A stretch of 64,000 nucleotides of DNA from Latrodectus hesperus (GCA_037975125.1 CM075852.1:10978814-11042813); one strand, 5' to 3'. Numbered from the stretch's first letter, positions 1-10,500 are shown. Notes: generated from the letters alone by a model not told the origin. Numbers and translations: made by a program.

Positions 1-1136
1 TTCTTTTATAATTATCTCATATTAGTCTAGGGATCTCTATGTAGTCTTACAACTTTCTTCGTGGAAAAGAAGATGTGTAATCCGGAAATAAAGAAAATAT
101 TTTTTTCTAAGCAAACCCTTTCTTTACATTTTATTCACAGTCCTCTCAATCACAATGTTTTAGATACCAATTACTTCAGATGGAAGCTTTTACACGGGCT
201 AAAAATATCAAATCAGTTTCTATAACATAGAAACTGACCTCACAACTTTGAAAGCTGATAACTGAAGAATCTAACTATAAAATAAATATTTGATAATATT
301 TTTCTTCACTTTCAACTAACTCATTCACTCATCTCAGGTTGATATTTACACCGCTTCCGTATAGATCCTGGAAGTTCCTATAGTAACCAGAGCATTCCTA
401 TAGTAAAAATACCTATGCAGTTATGATAACTTGACTTATATTGACCCTTTCGACATGAAACTTCACATAATTAACCTATGCTTTTTCGCCAAAAATGTTG
501 TTAAAATGTCTGCAAGTTGACAAAAATATCGCCAAATGATGCCAAGCTGTTTCAGATTTTACATTTTTCTTTTAGTCTCTAAAAACTACTACTTTCGCAA
601 AATAAGCATTGGTTAGACAATTTCATAAATTAAAGAATTAGTTAAACAAAAACATAAAATATTTACGTTTTTTCGTAACACTGGCAATATTTTTTAACTG
701 AAGGCAAATATAATTTTTCATTACAAATACGTTTAAATAAAAGTTCGGATATAAAAATGATCGATGTAGTTAATTTTGATTTTACGAAATTCGATGCTGA
801 AAATGCAAGTCTTTAAGCTAAAATTGATGTTTGAGAGGAAAAATTTGTTTTATATGAAGCATCTTCATGAGTTAATTGCGATTTATGAAACAGTAATTCT
901 TATTAGTCTTTTTGAAATAGACTTAAATATTTTACACATTCACAAAAATAGTAAAATATCATATCTGTAGTTAATAATTACTAAATTTATTTTAGAATAT
1001 GTATCGATAATTATCAAAATATAAATATACTGACCATAAAAATGTAAATGTTTTATAAAGGTCATTCTATTTGATACCAACACAATCCAACTTTTTAACA
1101 ATTTCGATTTCTTATGCATAATTCATTTTCCTTTGT
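1..1136. other. AT-rich DNA, no gene seen
   Basis: No coding region, RNA gene or recognisable repeat was found here. The longest open frame (776-970, 64 codons) is a chance ORF in AT-rich sequence with low-complexity residues. The last 13 bases (1124-1136, cattttcctttgt) are the left target-site duplication of the SINE that follows. Confidence 0.6.
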
Positions 1137-1407
1137 CCGTGGGTTGGGGACGTGTCCACGTTAATATGTGACGTCCAAAGTCCTTCCGCTGGTGTGGCGT
1201 GGATGTGGAGAGGAGGGTGCCAGCTCAGGTGTGGCCTCGTCACCTGATCGTGGTTCAGAATGACGAGGCACCTTAAAAAGAGCAAAGCCGTACTTTCACC
1301 TTCGTGGTGCTCTGATCCAAACGAAAGACGCTCTCTATTGACTTAATTCGCACTGCCAAAGGCATAGCGAGCTTGGCTTATCCAAATGTCATAAGCAACA
1401 ACAACAA
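1137..1407 (+). repeat. SINE, subfamily A1, complete copy with TSD
   Basis: A 271-bp unit flanked by perfect 13-bp direct repeats cattttcctttgt at 1124-1136 and 1408-1420, so it is a complete retroposed copy. The 5' part (ggacgtgtccacgttaatat...) recurs at 11261-11400. The 3' part, from about 1280 (gagcaaagccgtactttcac...), recurs in the tRNA-headed SINEs at 24.9, 25.4 and 55.4 kb. It ends in cataagcaacaacaacaa, the same tail as the LINE fragment ending near 50993. I see no clear tRNA A box in the head. The assignment to SINEs is inference from size, TSD and tail. Confidence 0.75.
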
Positions 1408-1420
1408 CATTTTCCTTTGT

Positions 1421-1914
1421 ATTCACGGATTTTCACGTAATCACAAAATCAATTATGTTACCCACTTTAGTTTCAACTTTAAGAATCATTAGTGGCAACG
1501 GTGACCTACTTGGTGAAGATATCGTTCTCTTCGTTAGAAGGTAGTGTGAATTCCACTACAGAATTAACAGAAAATCTGTCTAGTTTGCTGAAGAAGCACG
1601 TTAAATTGGTGGTAGTCGAAATATCCTCTTAGTACAATGATACCGCTAAAGGTGTCATACTATACCATGGGAGAGTTTCTGATTGGTCCCTGCTTCTAAA
1701 TTACAAAGACCAGTATATACTGGAGTAAAACTAACTCTTGAAGGGGAAACCGGGGTCTCTTGGGCTTTACAATATCGATAAAAAAATATTTTTAAGTTTA
1801 ATAAAAGGTGACAGAAGTGATGAAGACCCAAATCTTCTCTGCCTTATGACGTTGTGATTATGCATGCTTTGACATATGGATTGAAAGAGAAAGAAAAAAA
1901 CATAAATATCAGGG
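1421..1914. other. no gene seen
   Basis: Somewhat less AT-rich than its surroundings, but I recognise no gene or repeat. The last four bases (AGGG, 1911-1914) are the left target-site duplication of the gypsy element. Confidence 0.5.
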
Positions 1915-2192
1915 TGTAGCGTGTAGCATGTAGCTGGTTTAATAGGAACAAAGAAATAAGTTCCTTAAATAGCTCAAAATATTTTATTACAATTTAAGGT
2001 ACAATTTGAGCACAACACAGATACACACAGATACTACAAATAATACTAAATAACAACTAAAACATTTAAATTTGAAGAAAAAAAATAAACATGAGAGTCA
2101 TATGGACATGTCTCATACCGTCGGTTGTTGGAGAGGGACTGGCCTTCTCGTTGACGATGCCATGGGTGGCGCTGCAGATAGAGGGCGCTACA
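1915..2192 (-). repeat. 3' LTR of gypsy element
   Basis: Starts TGTAGCG and ends CGCTACA, giving 7-bp terminal inverted repeats with the canonical TG..CA ends. It matches 8233-8510 over all 278 bp with one mismatch. A minus-strand AATAAA lies at 1983-1988. The end of the pol ORF (to 2046) lies inside this LTR. Confidence 0.95.
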
Positions 2193-5100
2193 GACTCCCC
2201 TCTGGCTCCGCCGACGTCCCGGCAAGGAGACAGGATTGAGATTAGGAAGCTGCTGAGGGTGTCGACGTGGTCTTCCTCTACTTTTCAAAGGGAAAACGGG
2301 ACCGTTATCTCTAGATGATTGTTGATAAGGCATCAACATACTGGTATGATAAGTACCGAGTACTTGATCAGGGGCAGCAGGGTCTGCAACATCATATGTA
2401 TTTGGTGATCTATTTGTTAGGATAATATAAGGTCCTTCACGTTTGGGCATGAATTTCTTAGTTGTTTTGGTCTTAGACTTGCTTATGGGATGTAAAGTGA
2501 TCCAAACTTTATCACCTGGTTGATAATAAGCGGGTCTATGCTTCTTGTCGAAGTACTCCTTTCTTGCATCTTGTTTTTGTTCTACACGTTCTCTAATTAA
2601 TGGTGTAAGACGTGCAAATTCTTTCAAGTAAGGTGTTATCTCTGCGACGAAGTTATCGTTATCAATGACAGCTCTTATATCATGCTTGACATCATCTGTG
2701 GTTCGAAGCTCTCTTCCGAACTGAAGGTAAGCTGCCGTATGACCTGTAGAATCACATTTTGCAGTGTTTAAAGCAAAACGTATCATGGGTAGTTTGTCCT
2801 CCCAAGTATCATGTGAATCACCAACTAGAATTGCTAATTTGGGTTTTAGGTCTCGATTTTTTCGTTCAGCAGGGTTTGCTTGAGGATGGTATAACGGTAT
2901 AAGATCTTGCTTAATACCCAAGATTTTACAAGTTTGTTGCATTACAGCACTGACGAACTGTACGCCATTGTCACTGATTACCCTTCTAGGTAGGCCATAG
3001 CGTAAGAAGACTTCTTCTATCAATATTTTAGAGCAATTGATAGCTGTAGCATCTTTTAAGGCAAAAAGTTCGACCCATCGTGTACTTGTATCTTCAACAA
3101 GAAAAATCCATTTTTTTCCAGTTGGGGTCTCTGGGAGAGGGCCAAACAAGTCTATTGCCAGCGTCTCAAATCTTTGTGAGTAAATAGGCGTTCTGAGTAA
3201 TCCAGCAGGTTTCTGGTTGTTAGATTTGTACCGATTACATTCAGCACAATCTTTCACGTATTCGGCGATAAACTTTCTCATGCCAGGAAAGAAATACCTA
3301 GAAGCAATCTTATGATACGTGTTCTCAGCTCCACAATGTCCTGCAGTGGGAGTATCATGATATTGCTGTAGGACACGTTCTCGCTCGTGACAAGGGACAA
3401 CTAACTGTGCTTCTTCTGACTCTGTTTCAGGCGAATATCGATACAGTATTCCCTGATTCATCAGATACCCTCTACTAGTCCAATTTACATAGTTTTCATC
3501 TTTCCGACCACTTTCAAAGCACTCTATTATCTTTCTCACATCCTCATCCTTCAATTGTTCTTCACGAATATCTTTAGATTTCCTGGATGGCAAATCTATG
3601 GAAATAGTGTTCAAGTTACAAACAAATTTGTCCTCTTTATCAACTGGTCTGGACAGAAGATCTGCAATTACATTAGATTTTCCTGGAGTGTAAAGAATTT
3701 TCGGATGATATGACTGGATTTGAAGAGCCCATCGAGCTAAGCGTCCGGATGGCGATTTAATACTCATAAGCCACTTCAAGGGTTGGTGATCAGATGCAAT
3801 GATAATTTCTTGATTTTCCACATAGCCACGGAACTTTTCAAGTGCCCATACCACAGCTAGTGCTTCTCTTTCAGTAGTTGAATAATTTCTTTCTGCTGAA
3901 CTGAGCAATCGACTGGCATACTCAATCACATGTTCTTCCGGCCTTTCTCCTTGGATAAGGACTGCTCCTAGAGCGTAATTACTAGCATCAGTTCTTATGA
4001 GGAATGGTTTAGATCCATCTGGCTGAGACAACACAGGTGGTGAAATCAGCCGTCTTTTTAACTCATCAAATGCTTTCTGTTCGGTATCACCCCATGTCCA
4101 TTGTTTATTCTTTTTTGTTAAGTCACTAAGGGGTCTAGCAACTTCAGAAAAATGGGGAACATATCTCCGAAACCAGGAACAAGTCTGTAGGAAGGACTGA
4201 ACTTCTTTAGCACATTTTGGTGTTGGAATTTTTTGAATAGAAGATACTTTGTCAGCATCCACTTCCACACCTTTTTCAGTTATCCAATGACCTAAATACT
4301 TCACTCTGTCACAAGAAAAATGACATTTGCTTCTGTTAGCATTCAGTTTAAATATAGAAAGTCTTTCAAACACTTTTCGTAAATCTGATAAATGTTCATC
4401 AAAAGTTTCTGATAAGATAATGATATCGTCAAGGTATGACAATGCAAAAACATCTTTGAGACCAGATCTAAATTTATCAATGAGACGTTGAAAAGTTGCG
4501 GGTGCGTTGCGCAACCCAAAAGGCATACGTAAAAATTTAAAAGTTCCAAATGGACAGATGAATGCAGTCTTCTCTTGGTCCGATTCATGAACTTTGACCT
4601 GATGATAACCAGATCTTAAGTCTATCGTAGACATGTATTTCGTCGACTTGGCTTCAGTCAATAAATCATCCATTCTAGGTAGTGGATAGTTATCCGGAAT
4701 AGTAGTTGAGTTTAACTTACGGTAATCAACACACAATCTGATGGTACCGTTCGGTTTAGGCACTAATACCACAGGACTTGCATAAGGAGATTCACATTCC
4801 TCAATTATTCCTTCTGTTAGTAAGGAATCTAGCTCTTTCTTCAACAACTCTTTCTTTGCAGGTGTCATTCTATATGGAGGTTCAGCAACAGGTAGGCTAT
4901 TTCCAGTCTGTATTCTGTGTTCAATAAAAGGAGTAGGTTCTCCCCCTGGTTTGAAGTTATTTTCAAATTCTTCCAGCAATGAATTTAATTTATGACGTTG
5001 TTCTCTTGTCAAGTGTTTTCCTTCATCATTTCTCAATTGCACAGAATTAGAGGTTCCTGAAATTTCAGCAGACATATCAGGCGAAGTTAATTTTTGCGAC

Positions 5101-6668
5101 ATTATTACTTTTGCAGCACTTACGGTTTCAGATGTTTCCTGATAAAATGGATAATGTCTGTGTGGATATTCACTAAAATGCCAAGTGCCATTCTGGATGT
5201 TAAGCACAATACCAGCAGCCTGGAGAAAGTCAGTGCCAAGCAATGTTCTATTACCTTTAGCATTTGGTAACGCAATAAATTTCATACGAACTTTCTTTCC
5301 TTCTACATTAAGATTCACGACTGTTGTCAAGGCTGGGACATTTCTTTCTTTTCCATCAGCAAGTATCATTGTAATATTCTTCTTTTGAAATTTAAAACCT
5401 TTCTCTTTCAATAAACAATAAAATCTCTCTCCCGCAATGGAATTTGATGCACCTGTGTCGGCACAAAAAGCTGCTTTTTCACCACAAACAGTTAAAAAAA
5501 TTGAGCTAGACAATGAATCTGAAGCTTGTGCGGTATACAATTTTACACCATTAACAACTGTTTTAGCCTCTTCTTTTAATATGTTGCACTTTGGACACTT
5601 AGACTGAATAAAACCAGGATTACCACATCCATAGCAATGAACCGAAAATTTTCTTTCTGGCTTGTCTTTACTAAATTTTGGACTTTCATAGTTGGAATAT
5701 TTTATTTTGTTATGTTCCCTAGAGTTAGGAGGCTTATAGTTTCTTTCCGAAATAGATTTAACATAGTCTTTGAAATTTGGCTTCTTAGCAAAGATAGGTG
5801 AATTTTTCTTCATTCCCAGTCTTACATTTTCATAACTGTCAAGCTTTTCTGCAAGTTCTAAAGGATCATTCAGCTCTGACCATTGATCAACAAAATGTTC
5901 TCTTACCTCTGGAGGTATTCTTTTCTTTAACTGGTCAGCTATAATTAAGTCTTGCAATTTCTCAAAAGTGATGATATTCAACTCCTTTACCCATCCCTCG
6001 AAATATGATTTAATTTCAAAATAGAAGTCTTTCCATGTTACTTCTGCACTTTTTCTATGTTGCGAGAACATCTGCCGAAACCTATCTGATGTAAGGCGAA
6101 AACGCTTCAAGAGCATCTCTTTCGCCTTTGAGTAGTCGTTAACATCTTCTTCATTTTCTCTAGCAATTAATTGATTTATTTCGGCTGGCAATGAGCCTAT
6201 CAAGTACGGCATCCAATTCCTTTCAGGTATATTCACTAATTTTAATTGACGTTCAAAAACTGTCAGGTACAGTCCTATTTCATCCTTATTGGGATTAAAT
6301 TTTGGGAGAATACGATTCAGATCCCAATTTGTTTTCTCTGCTTCACTGGCTGGAGCTGTGGCAGTGGAGGAAAGTACTTTCTGAGCTTCCACTTGAAGTG
6401 CTAAGCGTTGCAATTCATACGCTCTTTCTTTTTCAATGCACAGTTCTTTTTCTTTGGCAATTCTTTCGCATTCAGCTTGTTTTTCTTTTTCAAGCCGTTC
6501 TTCTATTATATTAGTTAGCATATTTTTCACTAACTCTTCATCATAATCGTTTGATTTGGTTATAATATCTTTCAGTTGAATTACTTTTAGATCATCTGCT
6601 ACCCCTAGCCCCATTTCTATAGCGAGGTTTCTCAAATCTTCTTTTTTCCCTTTCCCAAGGAAGGCCAT
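2046..6668 (-). CDS. gag-pol polyprotein of Ty3/gypsy retrotransposon, 1540 aa
   Basis: A single ORF fusing gag and pol. Seen in order: a charged Glu/Lys-rich, probably coiled-coil N-terminus (about residues 55-95); a capsid-like region; a zinc-knuckle motif near residue 344 in which the expected histidine is phenylalanine (C-x2-C-x4-F-x4-C); an aspartic protease with DTGA near 403; reverse transcriptase with YLDD near 743; RNase H with TDAS near 894; an HHCC integrase zinc finger (about 1105-1143); and an integrase core with D near 1171, D near 1236 and E near 1271. The protein would assemble particles, copy the RNA into cDNA and integrate it. The ATG was chosen because it opens the first long frame after the leader. 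There is no frameshift or stop between gag and pol. The last 48 or so codons lie in the 3' LTR. Confidence 0.93.
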   Translation of the reverse strand: MAFLGKGKKEDLRNLAIEMGLGVADDLKVIQLKDIITKSNDYDEELVKNMLTNIIEERLEKEKQAECERIAKEKELCIEKERAYELQRLALQVEAQKVLSSTATAPASEAEKTNWDLNRILPKFNPNKDEIGLYLTVFERQLKLVNIPERNWMPYLIGSLPAEINQLIARENEEDVNDYSKAKEMLLKRFRLTSDRFRQMFSQHRKSAEVTWKDFYFEIKSYFEGWVKELNIITFEKLQDLIIADQLKKRIPPEVREHFVDQWSELNDPLELAEKLDSYENVRLGMKKNSPIFAKKPNFKDYVKSISERNYKPPNSREHNKIKYSNYESPKFSKDKPERKFSVHCYGCGNPGFIQSKCPKCNILKEEAKTVVNGVKLYTAQASDSLSSSIFLTVCGEKAAFCADTGASNSIAGERFYCLLKEKGFKFQKKNITMILADGKERNVPALTTVVNLNVEGKKVRMKFIALPNAKGNRTLLGTDFLQAAGIVLNIQNGTWHFSEYPHRHYPFYQETSETVSAAKVIMSQKLTSPDMSAEISGTSNSVQLRNDEGKHLTREQRHKLNSLLEEFENNFKPGGEPTPFIEHRIQTGNSLPVAEPPYRMTPAKKELLKKELDSLLTEGIIEECESPYASPVVLVPKPNGTIRLCVDYRKLNSTTIPDNYPLPRMDDLLTEAKSTKYMSTIDLRSGYHQVKVHESDQEKTAFICPFGTFKFLRMPFGLRNAPATFQRLIDKFRSGLKDVFALSYLDDIIILSETFDEHLSDLRKVFERLSIFKLNANRSKCHFSCDRVKYLGHWITEKGVEVDADKVSSIQKIPTPKCAKEVQSFLQTCSWFRRYVPHFSEVARPLSDLTKKNKQWTWGDTEQKAFDELKRRLISPPVLSQPDGSKPFLIRTDASNYALGAVLIQGERPEEHVIEYASRLLSSAERNYSTTEREALAVVWALEKFRGYVENQEIIIASDHQPLKWLMSIKSPSGRLARWALQIQSYHPKILYTPGKSNVIADLLSRPVDKEDKFVCNLNTISIDLPSRKSKDIREEQLKDEDVRKIIECFESGRKDENYVNWTSRGYLMNQGILYRYSPETESEEAQLVVPCHERERVLQQYHDTPTAGHCGAENTYHKIASRYFFPGMRKFIAEYVKDCAECNRYKSNNQKPAGLLRTPIYSQRFETLAIDLFGPLPETPTGKKWIFLVEDTSTRWVELFALKDATAINCSKILIEEVFLRYGLPRRVISDNGVQFVSAVMQQTCKILGIKQDLIPLYHPQANPAERKNRDLKPKLAILVGDSHDTWEDKLPMIRFALNTAKCDSTGHTAAYLQFGRELRTTDDVKHDIRAVIDNDNFVAEITPYLKEFARLTPLIRERVEQKQDARKEYFDKKHRPAYYQPGDKVWITLHPISKSKTKTTKKFMPKREGPYIILTNRSPNTYDVADPAAPDQVLGTYHTSMLMPYQQSSRDNGPVFPLKSRGRPRRHPQQLPNLNPVSLPGRRRSQRGVCSALYLQRHPWHRQREGQSLSNNRRYETCPYDSHVYFFSSNLNVLVVI
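2195..2203 (-). other. polypurine tract
   Basis: On the minus strand the run agaggggag lies two bases upstream of the 3' LTR. Such tracts prime plus-strand DNA synthesis in LTR retrotransposons. It is short but in the expected place. Confidence 0.7.
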
Positions 6669-8209
6669 TTTTGCATGAGTTTATTTTTAAGAGTTCTAAA
6701 GTTATTTTCAACTGATTTAAAATACTGATTTTTTAAAATATGTGTTTATTTATTTTAGTTAAAACGAAATTTAAACACCATCAGTCTTAAATACTATTAT
6801 GTGAAAATATAAACATTTTAACTTTAAACATAAGTAAAGTATAACCTATTATTATTTATCCAAATATTTACTGCAAATAAAATGAACTCTTAAATTATTG
6901 TAAATAAACCTGAAATATTCATATGATATTCACTGAAATCAAACAAAACCAAAACAAAGCATTTCACAATTCTACCATAAATTTTATTTTCCTTTCATTT
7001 ATAACTCTTTACTTTCGTTTTATAATTATCAATAATTACTAAATATGTACCTTTGTTTATAAATTATATTTTATCAATACTTTAATACCACATTCAATAA
7101 TTCAAAATATATTAATTGAGATAACTTAATCATATGCATTCAAAGAATATTTTATATTAAAATAACAAAATGTTTTATTGACTTTTTATATAACTTAAAA
7201 GTTCTTCAATTTTCTAGAATATCAATTCTGATACCTTTTACCAAAATATTAATAATAATGTTGTAATCTTAATTTATATCCTTAAATATATACATGGAAT
7301 ACAATATATTTTCATTCTTTATTCAATGAAACCACTTACTAAAAAAATAAAACACAAAGATTCTAAACAGAAAGTGAATGACGAAAAAAATTAAATAAAT
7401 AAAAATAGCATTCATAGATATTGAAAGGCTAGACAGTGAGGCGTATATGAAAGCAATAACAACGGTCGTTTGCGGCGCCTTGTTTCGTGTTTTAAATCAA
7501 AACAAAAGTATCATCGCATGAAAAATGAACAGTCACCAGACAATTAAATTCTGTTAGATACTATATTTTAAACACTATCTCACTGTAAAGAACATATTTT
7601 CAACTATTCAGAATTAAGAAATATAATATGAGGAATATAAAATATTCAGAAGTAACAGAGATATTAATTCACGTACACATACTATAATACTTCAAATATA
7701 ATAATAAAATAAATATATCTTTTAATTCAATACTCTAATACAAAATATTATTCATTTAATAATATGTGAAACATATCTACCAAATCAAACAAATAATTAT
7801 ACTCGCAAGTAATAATATTGTTCAAAATTCCAGAACATAAAATAATAACACTTTTATGGAACACAACTTATAAAGAAACTTTTTATATAGTTTTATATTC
7901 ATACGTGCTTAAACATTAACATTTTTGTGCTTAAACATAACTTAATTTTAATTCTTAGTACAGTATAAAAGCAACTTATCTGGAATTTTCAGATCGCTGA
8001 ACTCCTCAAACGAACTACAACTACAATCTCGGATGAGATTACACTTCGGAATCTAATAATAATAATGATCTCGGATGAGATTATACTTCTAATGAATCCA
8101 TAAAACACTACACATCAGGAGGTAACCTGTAAAATTTTGAGTTCCCCTCCAACAACAAAATTTAATTCTGGGTAGAATTTTCAAGAGCAAAAAGAAACTC
8201 GAACTCGGG
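6669..8209 (-). other. leader of the gypsy element, non-coding
   Basis: About 1.5 kb of AT-rich sequence between the primer-binding site and the gag start. No ORF of note. A short direct repeat, atctcggatgagatta, occurs twice (about 8031 and 8070). It may hold packaging or regulatory signals, but nothing in the sequence proves this. Confidence 0.6.
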
Positions 8210-8227
8210 TCTCACGTTGGGCTGCCA
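8210..8227 (-). other. tRNA primer-binding site
   Basis: Minus strand reads TGGCAGCCCAACGTGAGA, five bases inside the 5' LTR. It begins with TGG, the complement of a tRNA CCA end, and resembles the lysine-tRNA site used by many gypsy and retroviral elements, but with an extra base after TGGC and other changes. The primer is probably tRNA-Lys or a variant; the exact tRNA is not settled. Confidence 0.75.
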
Positions 8228-8232
8228 TTTTT

Positions 8233-8510
8233 TGTAGCGTGTAGCATGTAGCTGGTTTAATAGGAACAAAGAAATAAGTTCCTTAAATAGCTCAAAATAT
8301 TTTATTACAATTTAAGGTACAATTTGAGCACAACACAGATACACACAGATACTACAAATAATACTAAATAACAATTAAAACATTTAAATTTGAAGAAAAA
8401 AAATAAACATGAGAGTCATATGGACATGTCTCATACCGTCGGTTGTTGGAGAGGGACTGGCCTTCTCGTTGACGATGCCATGGGTGGCGCTGCAGATAGA
8501 GGGCGCTACA
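8233..8510 (-). repeat. 5' LTR of gypsy element
   Basis: A 278-bp direct copy of the LTR at 1915-2192, with TGTAGCG...CGCTACA ends, followed by the right TSD AGGG. On the minus strand it is the 5' LTR and should carry the promoter. A minus-strand AATAAA lies at 8301-8306. Confidence 0.95.
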
Positions 8511-8686
8511 AGGGGATATATTTTATTTTCGCTACATTTTATATTACATTTCGCTTTCTTTTTTAAAAATCTCAATTTTCACCTATCCATTTCCGAAATA
8601 AATATTTTACTATTAACTCATTTATTTTGCTACATTAGATTTTTTTTTTTTTCTAGTCTTTTAGGATAACAAATCCCACAAGCGAT

Positions 8687-8855
8687 GGTTTGTTGGTTTG
8701 TTTGTCGCTCAACGGTCATTTTTTGCACACGAGGGCTAATTAGACCGGGACCTACGGTTTAAAGTGGATTCCGAACCACTACAAACATCCATGCTCAAGG
8801 TGGGAATCGAACCCACGAACTGTTGAACCGAAGGCAAGAGCGCTAACCATTCGGC
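8687..8855 (-). repeat. tRNA-derived SINE, family B
   Basis: Flanked by a 13-bp target-site duplication tcccacaagcgat (8674-8686 and 8856-8868). On the minus strand the 5' end is tRNA-like, with an A-box-like tggttagcgctc and a B box gggttcgattccc, followed by a short body and an A/C-rich tail (acaaacaaaccaac). It would be transcribed by RNA polymerase III and copied by a LINE. A decayed relative is at 16586-16720. Confidence 0.85.
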
Positions 8856-8868
8856 TCCCACAAGCGAT

Positions 8869-10500
8869 AGAATTATGATCATTTTATCATTTTATATTTC
8901 CCTGATTCTTAATCTAAGTCTAAAATTAAAAATCCTCTTCAACACGCATAGCATTTAAAAATACTGCAAAACTTAATGCATTTCATAATTTATTTAAATT
9001 TTTTCATATTTTATTAAATTACTTTATAAAAAGGTACTTCACAAAGAGGTTGAAAGGTTATTTGTTTTAATTCCCTGTTGTCAGAAGGCAAAAAAAAGTA
9101 TGTATAAGTATGTAAAAAAAGCAAAAAAAAGCTTGAAAATTCTCCATAAATTGGGAAATTTTTCTTTGGGTCTCTCATTTAACAGTGAAGAGATAGGTTA
9201 TGTTCTTTTCGGAAGACAGACGTTCTGAAATGGGAGGGTAGGTCCTAATGGCTAAAAATGATAGAAGAGGAAGAGGGCGCTAACTGACGAGAAAAACGAG
9301 GGAAATGAAGCCTGAGTGACGTTTGTGGAGGGGGGCGGGTCAGTTTTTAATGGGCTCCCAAATGTGGAGATGGATTTTTGGGAGATGTTCGTTGTTTTAC
9401 CGATCTCGCAGCTGTGCTACAGCTTGATGGGGGTCAAAGGTCACGTCACCTCCACCAGGGGAACGATGACATGTGTTTCTGCTGGAACCTCCTACAATCA
9501 CCGACTTTTCGCTTAGTTATGGCTGAGGAAAATTGCTAACGCATTTTTCCCCCTTTTTTTGTGAAGCTAATAGAAAGTTAATACCAAAGAGATTGTAAAT
9601 AAAACGTTACCTCTCTTCTTGAAATAAGGACATTTTTTTATATATGAATTTCAAAATAATTTTTTTTTCTATCGATGTCTATGTTTTTATTTGTCCATTG
9701 ATGGAATGTTTACGTATTCCAAAAATTAATAATGTTTCGAAATTTCTCTAGAATAAAATAACAGTCACGACTTTATTTTATCAAATAAAATTGTTTTATA
9801 ATGATTATTTAAATAAATTTTTTGTATTATTTATTTAAAGTTATATCGAAAGTAATTCGGATTTCAATTTAAATTATTATTTAAATGTATGCGTGTGATA
9901 TATGACATTTATACTGAATTTTAGAAAATTTATCTATTAATGACGTCCCGAAATCTAAATAGGCATATTATTAGAAATATGATCGATTGCATGTTTTTAA
10001 GGCATTCGATATGATGTCTTTTATTTATAAAAGAAATGATATTTTGAAGTAATCTCTAATCTTTATAGTAATTTTAATTATGAAATCAGAGCTCCTAGCA
10101 TTGACGCACATTTATAAAACTGTCAGTGTCAATTTAATATGAGCAATACCATATATTCTTACCATTGGACTGTTTACTGATAAATTTGATAAGCACTCCT
10201 TGTTATTAATCCAAAAAAGGATTTCCGTAGAATCCTTTCACGTAACTTCTACGAAAATTGAAAGGAATATCTCTTTGTGAAGAATCCTTTCATTTTGCTT
10301 TTACAGAAATTAAAAGAAGAACATAACTTATTAGTTGAGCTTAAATTAGAAGTCGTAGAAGTAAGTCATTATTGGTTATCAAAATTAATAAACCATGAAG
10401 TATAAATAGTATCACAAATGAAAAAGAGATATTTATCGTACGTACAAATAGTGTGGCAAAAAGACAAAATGGTTAAATATGGAAACAGTTGGGGGATTAC
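8869..10500. other. no gene; GC-richer island at 9160-9530
   Basis: Mostly AT-rich. The sub-region 9160-9530 is clearly richer in G and C and contains agagggcgct (9272-9281) and GGGTCAAAGGTCA (9431-9443). The ORF at 9316-9516 has no recognisable domain and I do not call it a gene. Confidence 0.5.
9431..9443 (+). promoter_or_regulatory. candidate DR1 nuclear-receptor half-site pair
   Basis: GGGTCA-A-AGGTCA is a textbook direct repeat spaced by one base, of the kind bound by HNF4- or RXR/USP-type nuclear receptors. It is followed by cgtcac, a CRE-like half-site. Motif match only; no gene nearby supports a function. Confidence 0.3.

Larger units (their letters stand above)
1915..8510 (-). mobile_element. 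Ty3/gypsy LTR retrotransposon, complete and young
   Basis: A 6596-bp element on the minus strand. It has two 278-bp LTRs that differ, by my reading, at a single position (C at about 2057, T at about 8375), a primer-binding site beside the right (5') LTR, a polypurine tract beside the left (3') LTR, and one uninterrupted gag-pol ORF (2046-6668). The target-site duplication is AGGG (1911-1914 and 8511-8514), the 4-bp length usual for this superfamily. One difference in 278 bp and an intact 1540-codon ORF imply recent insertion, so it may still be able to move. The 1.5 kb leader between the 5' LTR and the ORF is long for the family. No env-like ORF follows pol. Confidence 0.95.

Noticed and set aside
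2091..2318. plus-strand ORF in the LTR, repeated at 8409-8669
   Set aside because: Opposite strand of LTR and pol; no domain and no reason to expect expression.
8790..8856. tRNA-like sequences (also at 26040-26116, 36280-36360, 55166-55237, 60210-60282, 60810-60872)
   Set aside because: They have A and B boxes but imperfect tRNA structure, are fused to SINE bodies and several are flanked by TSDs; they are SINE heads, not tRNA genes.
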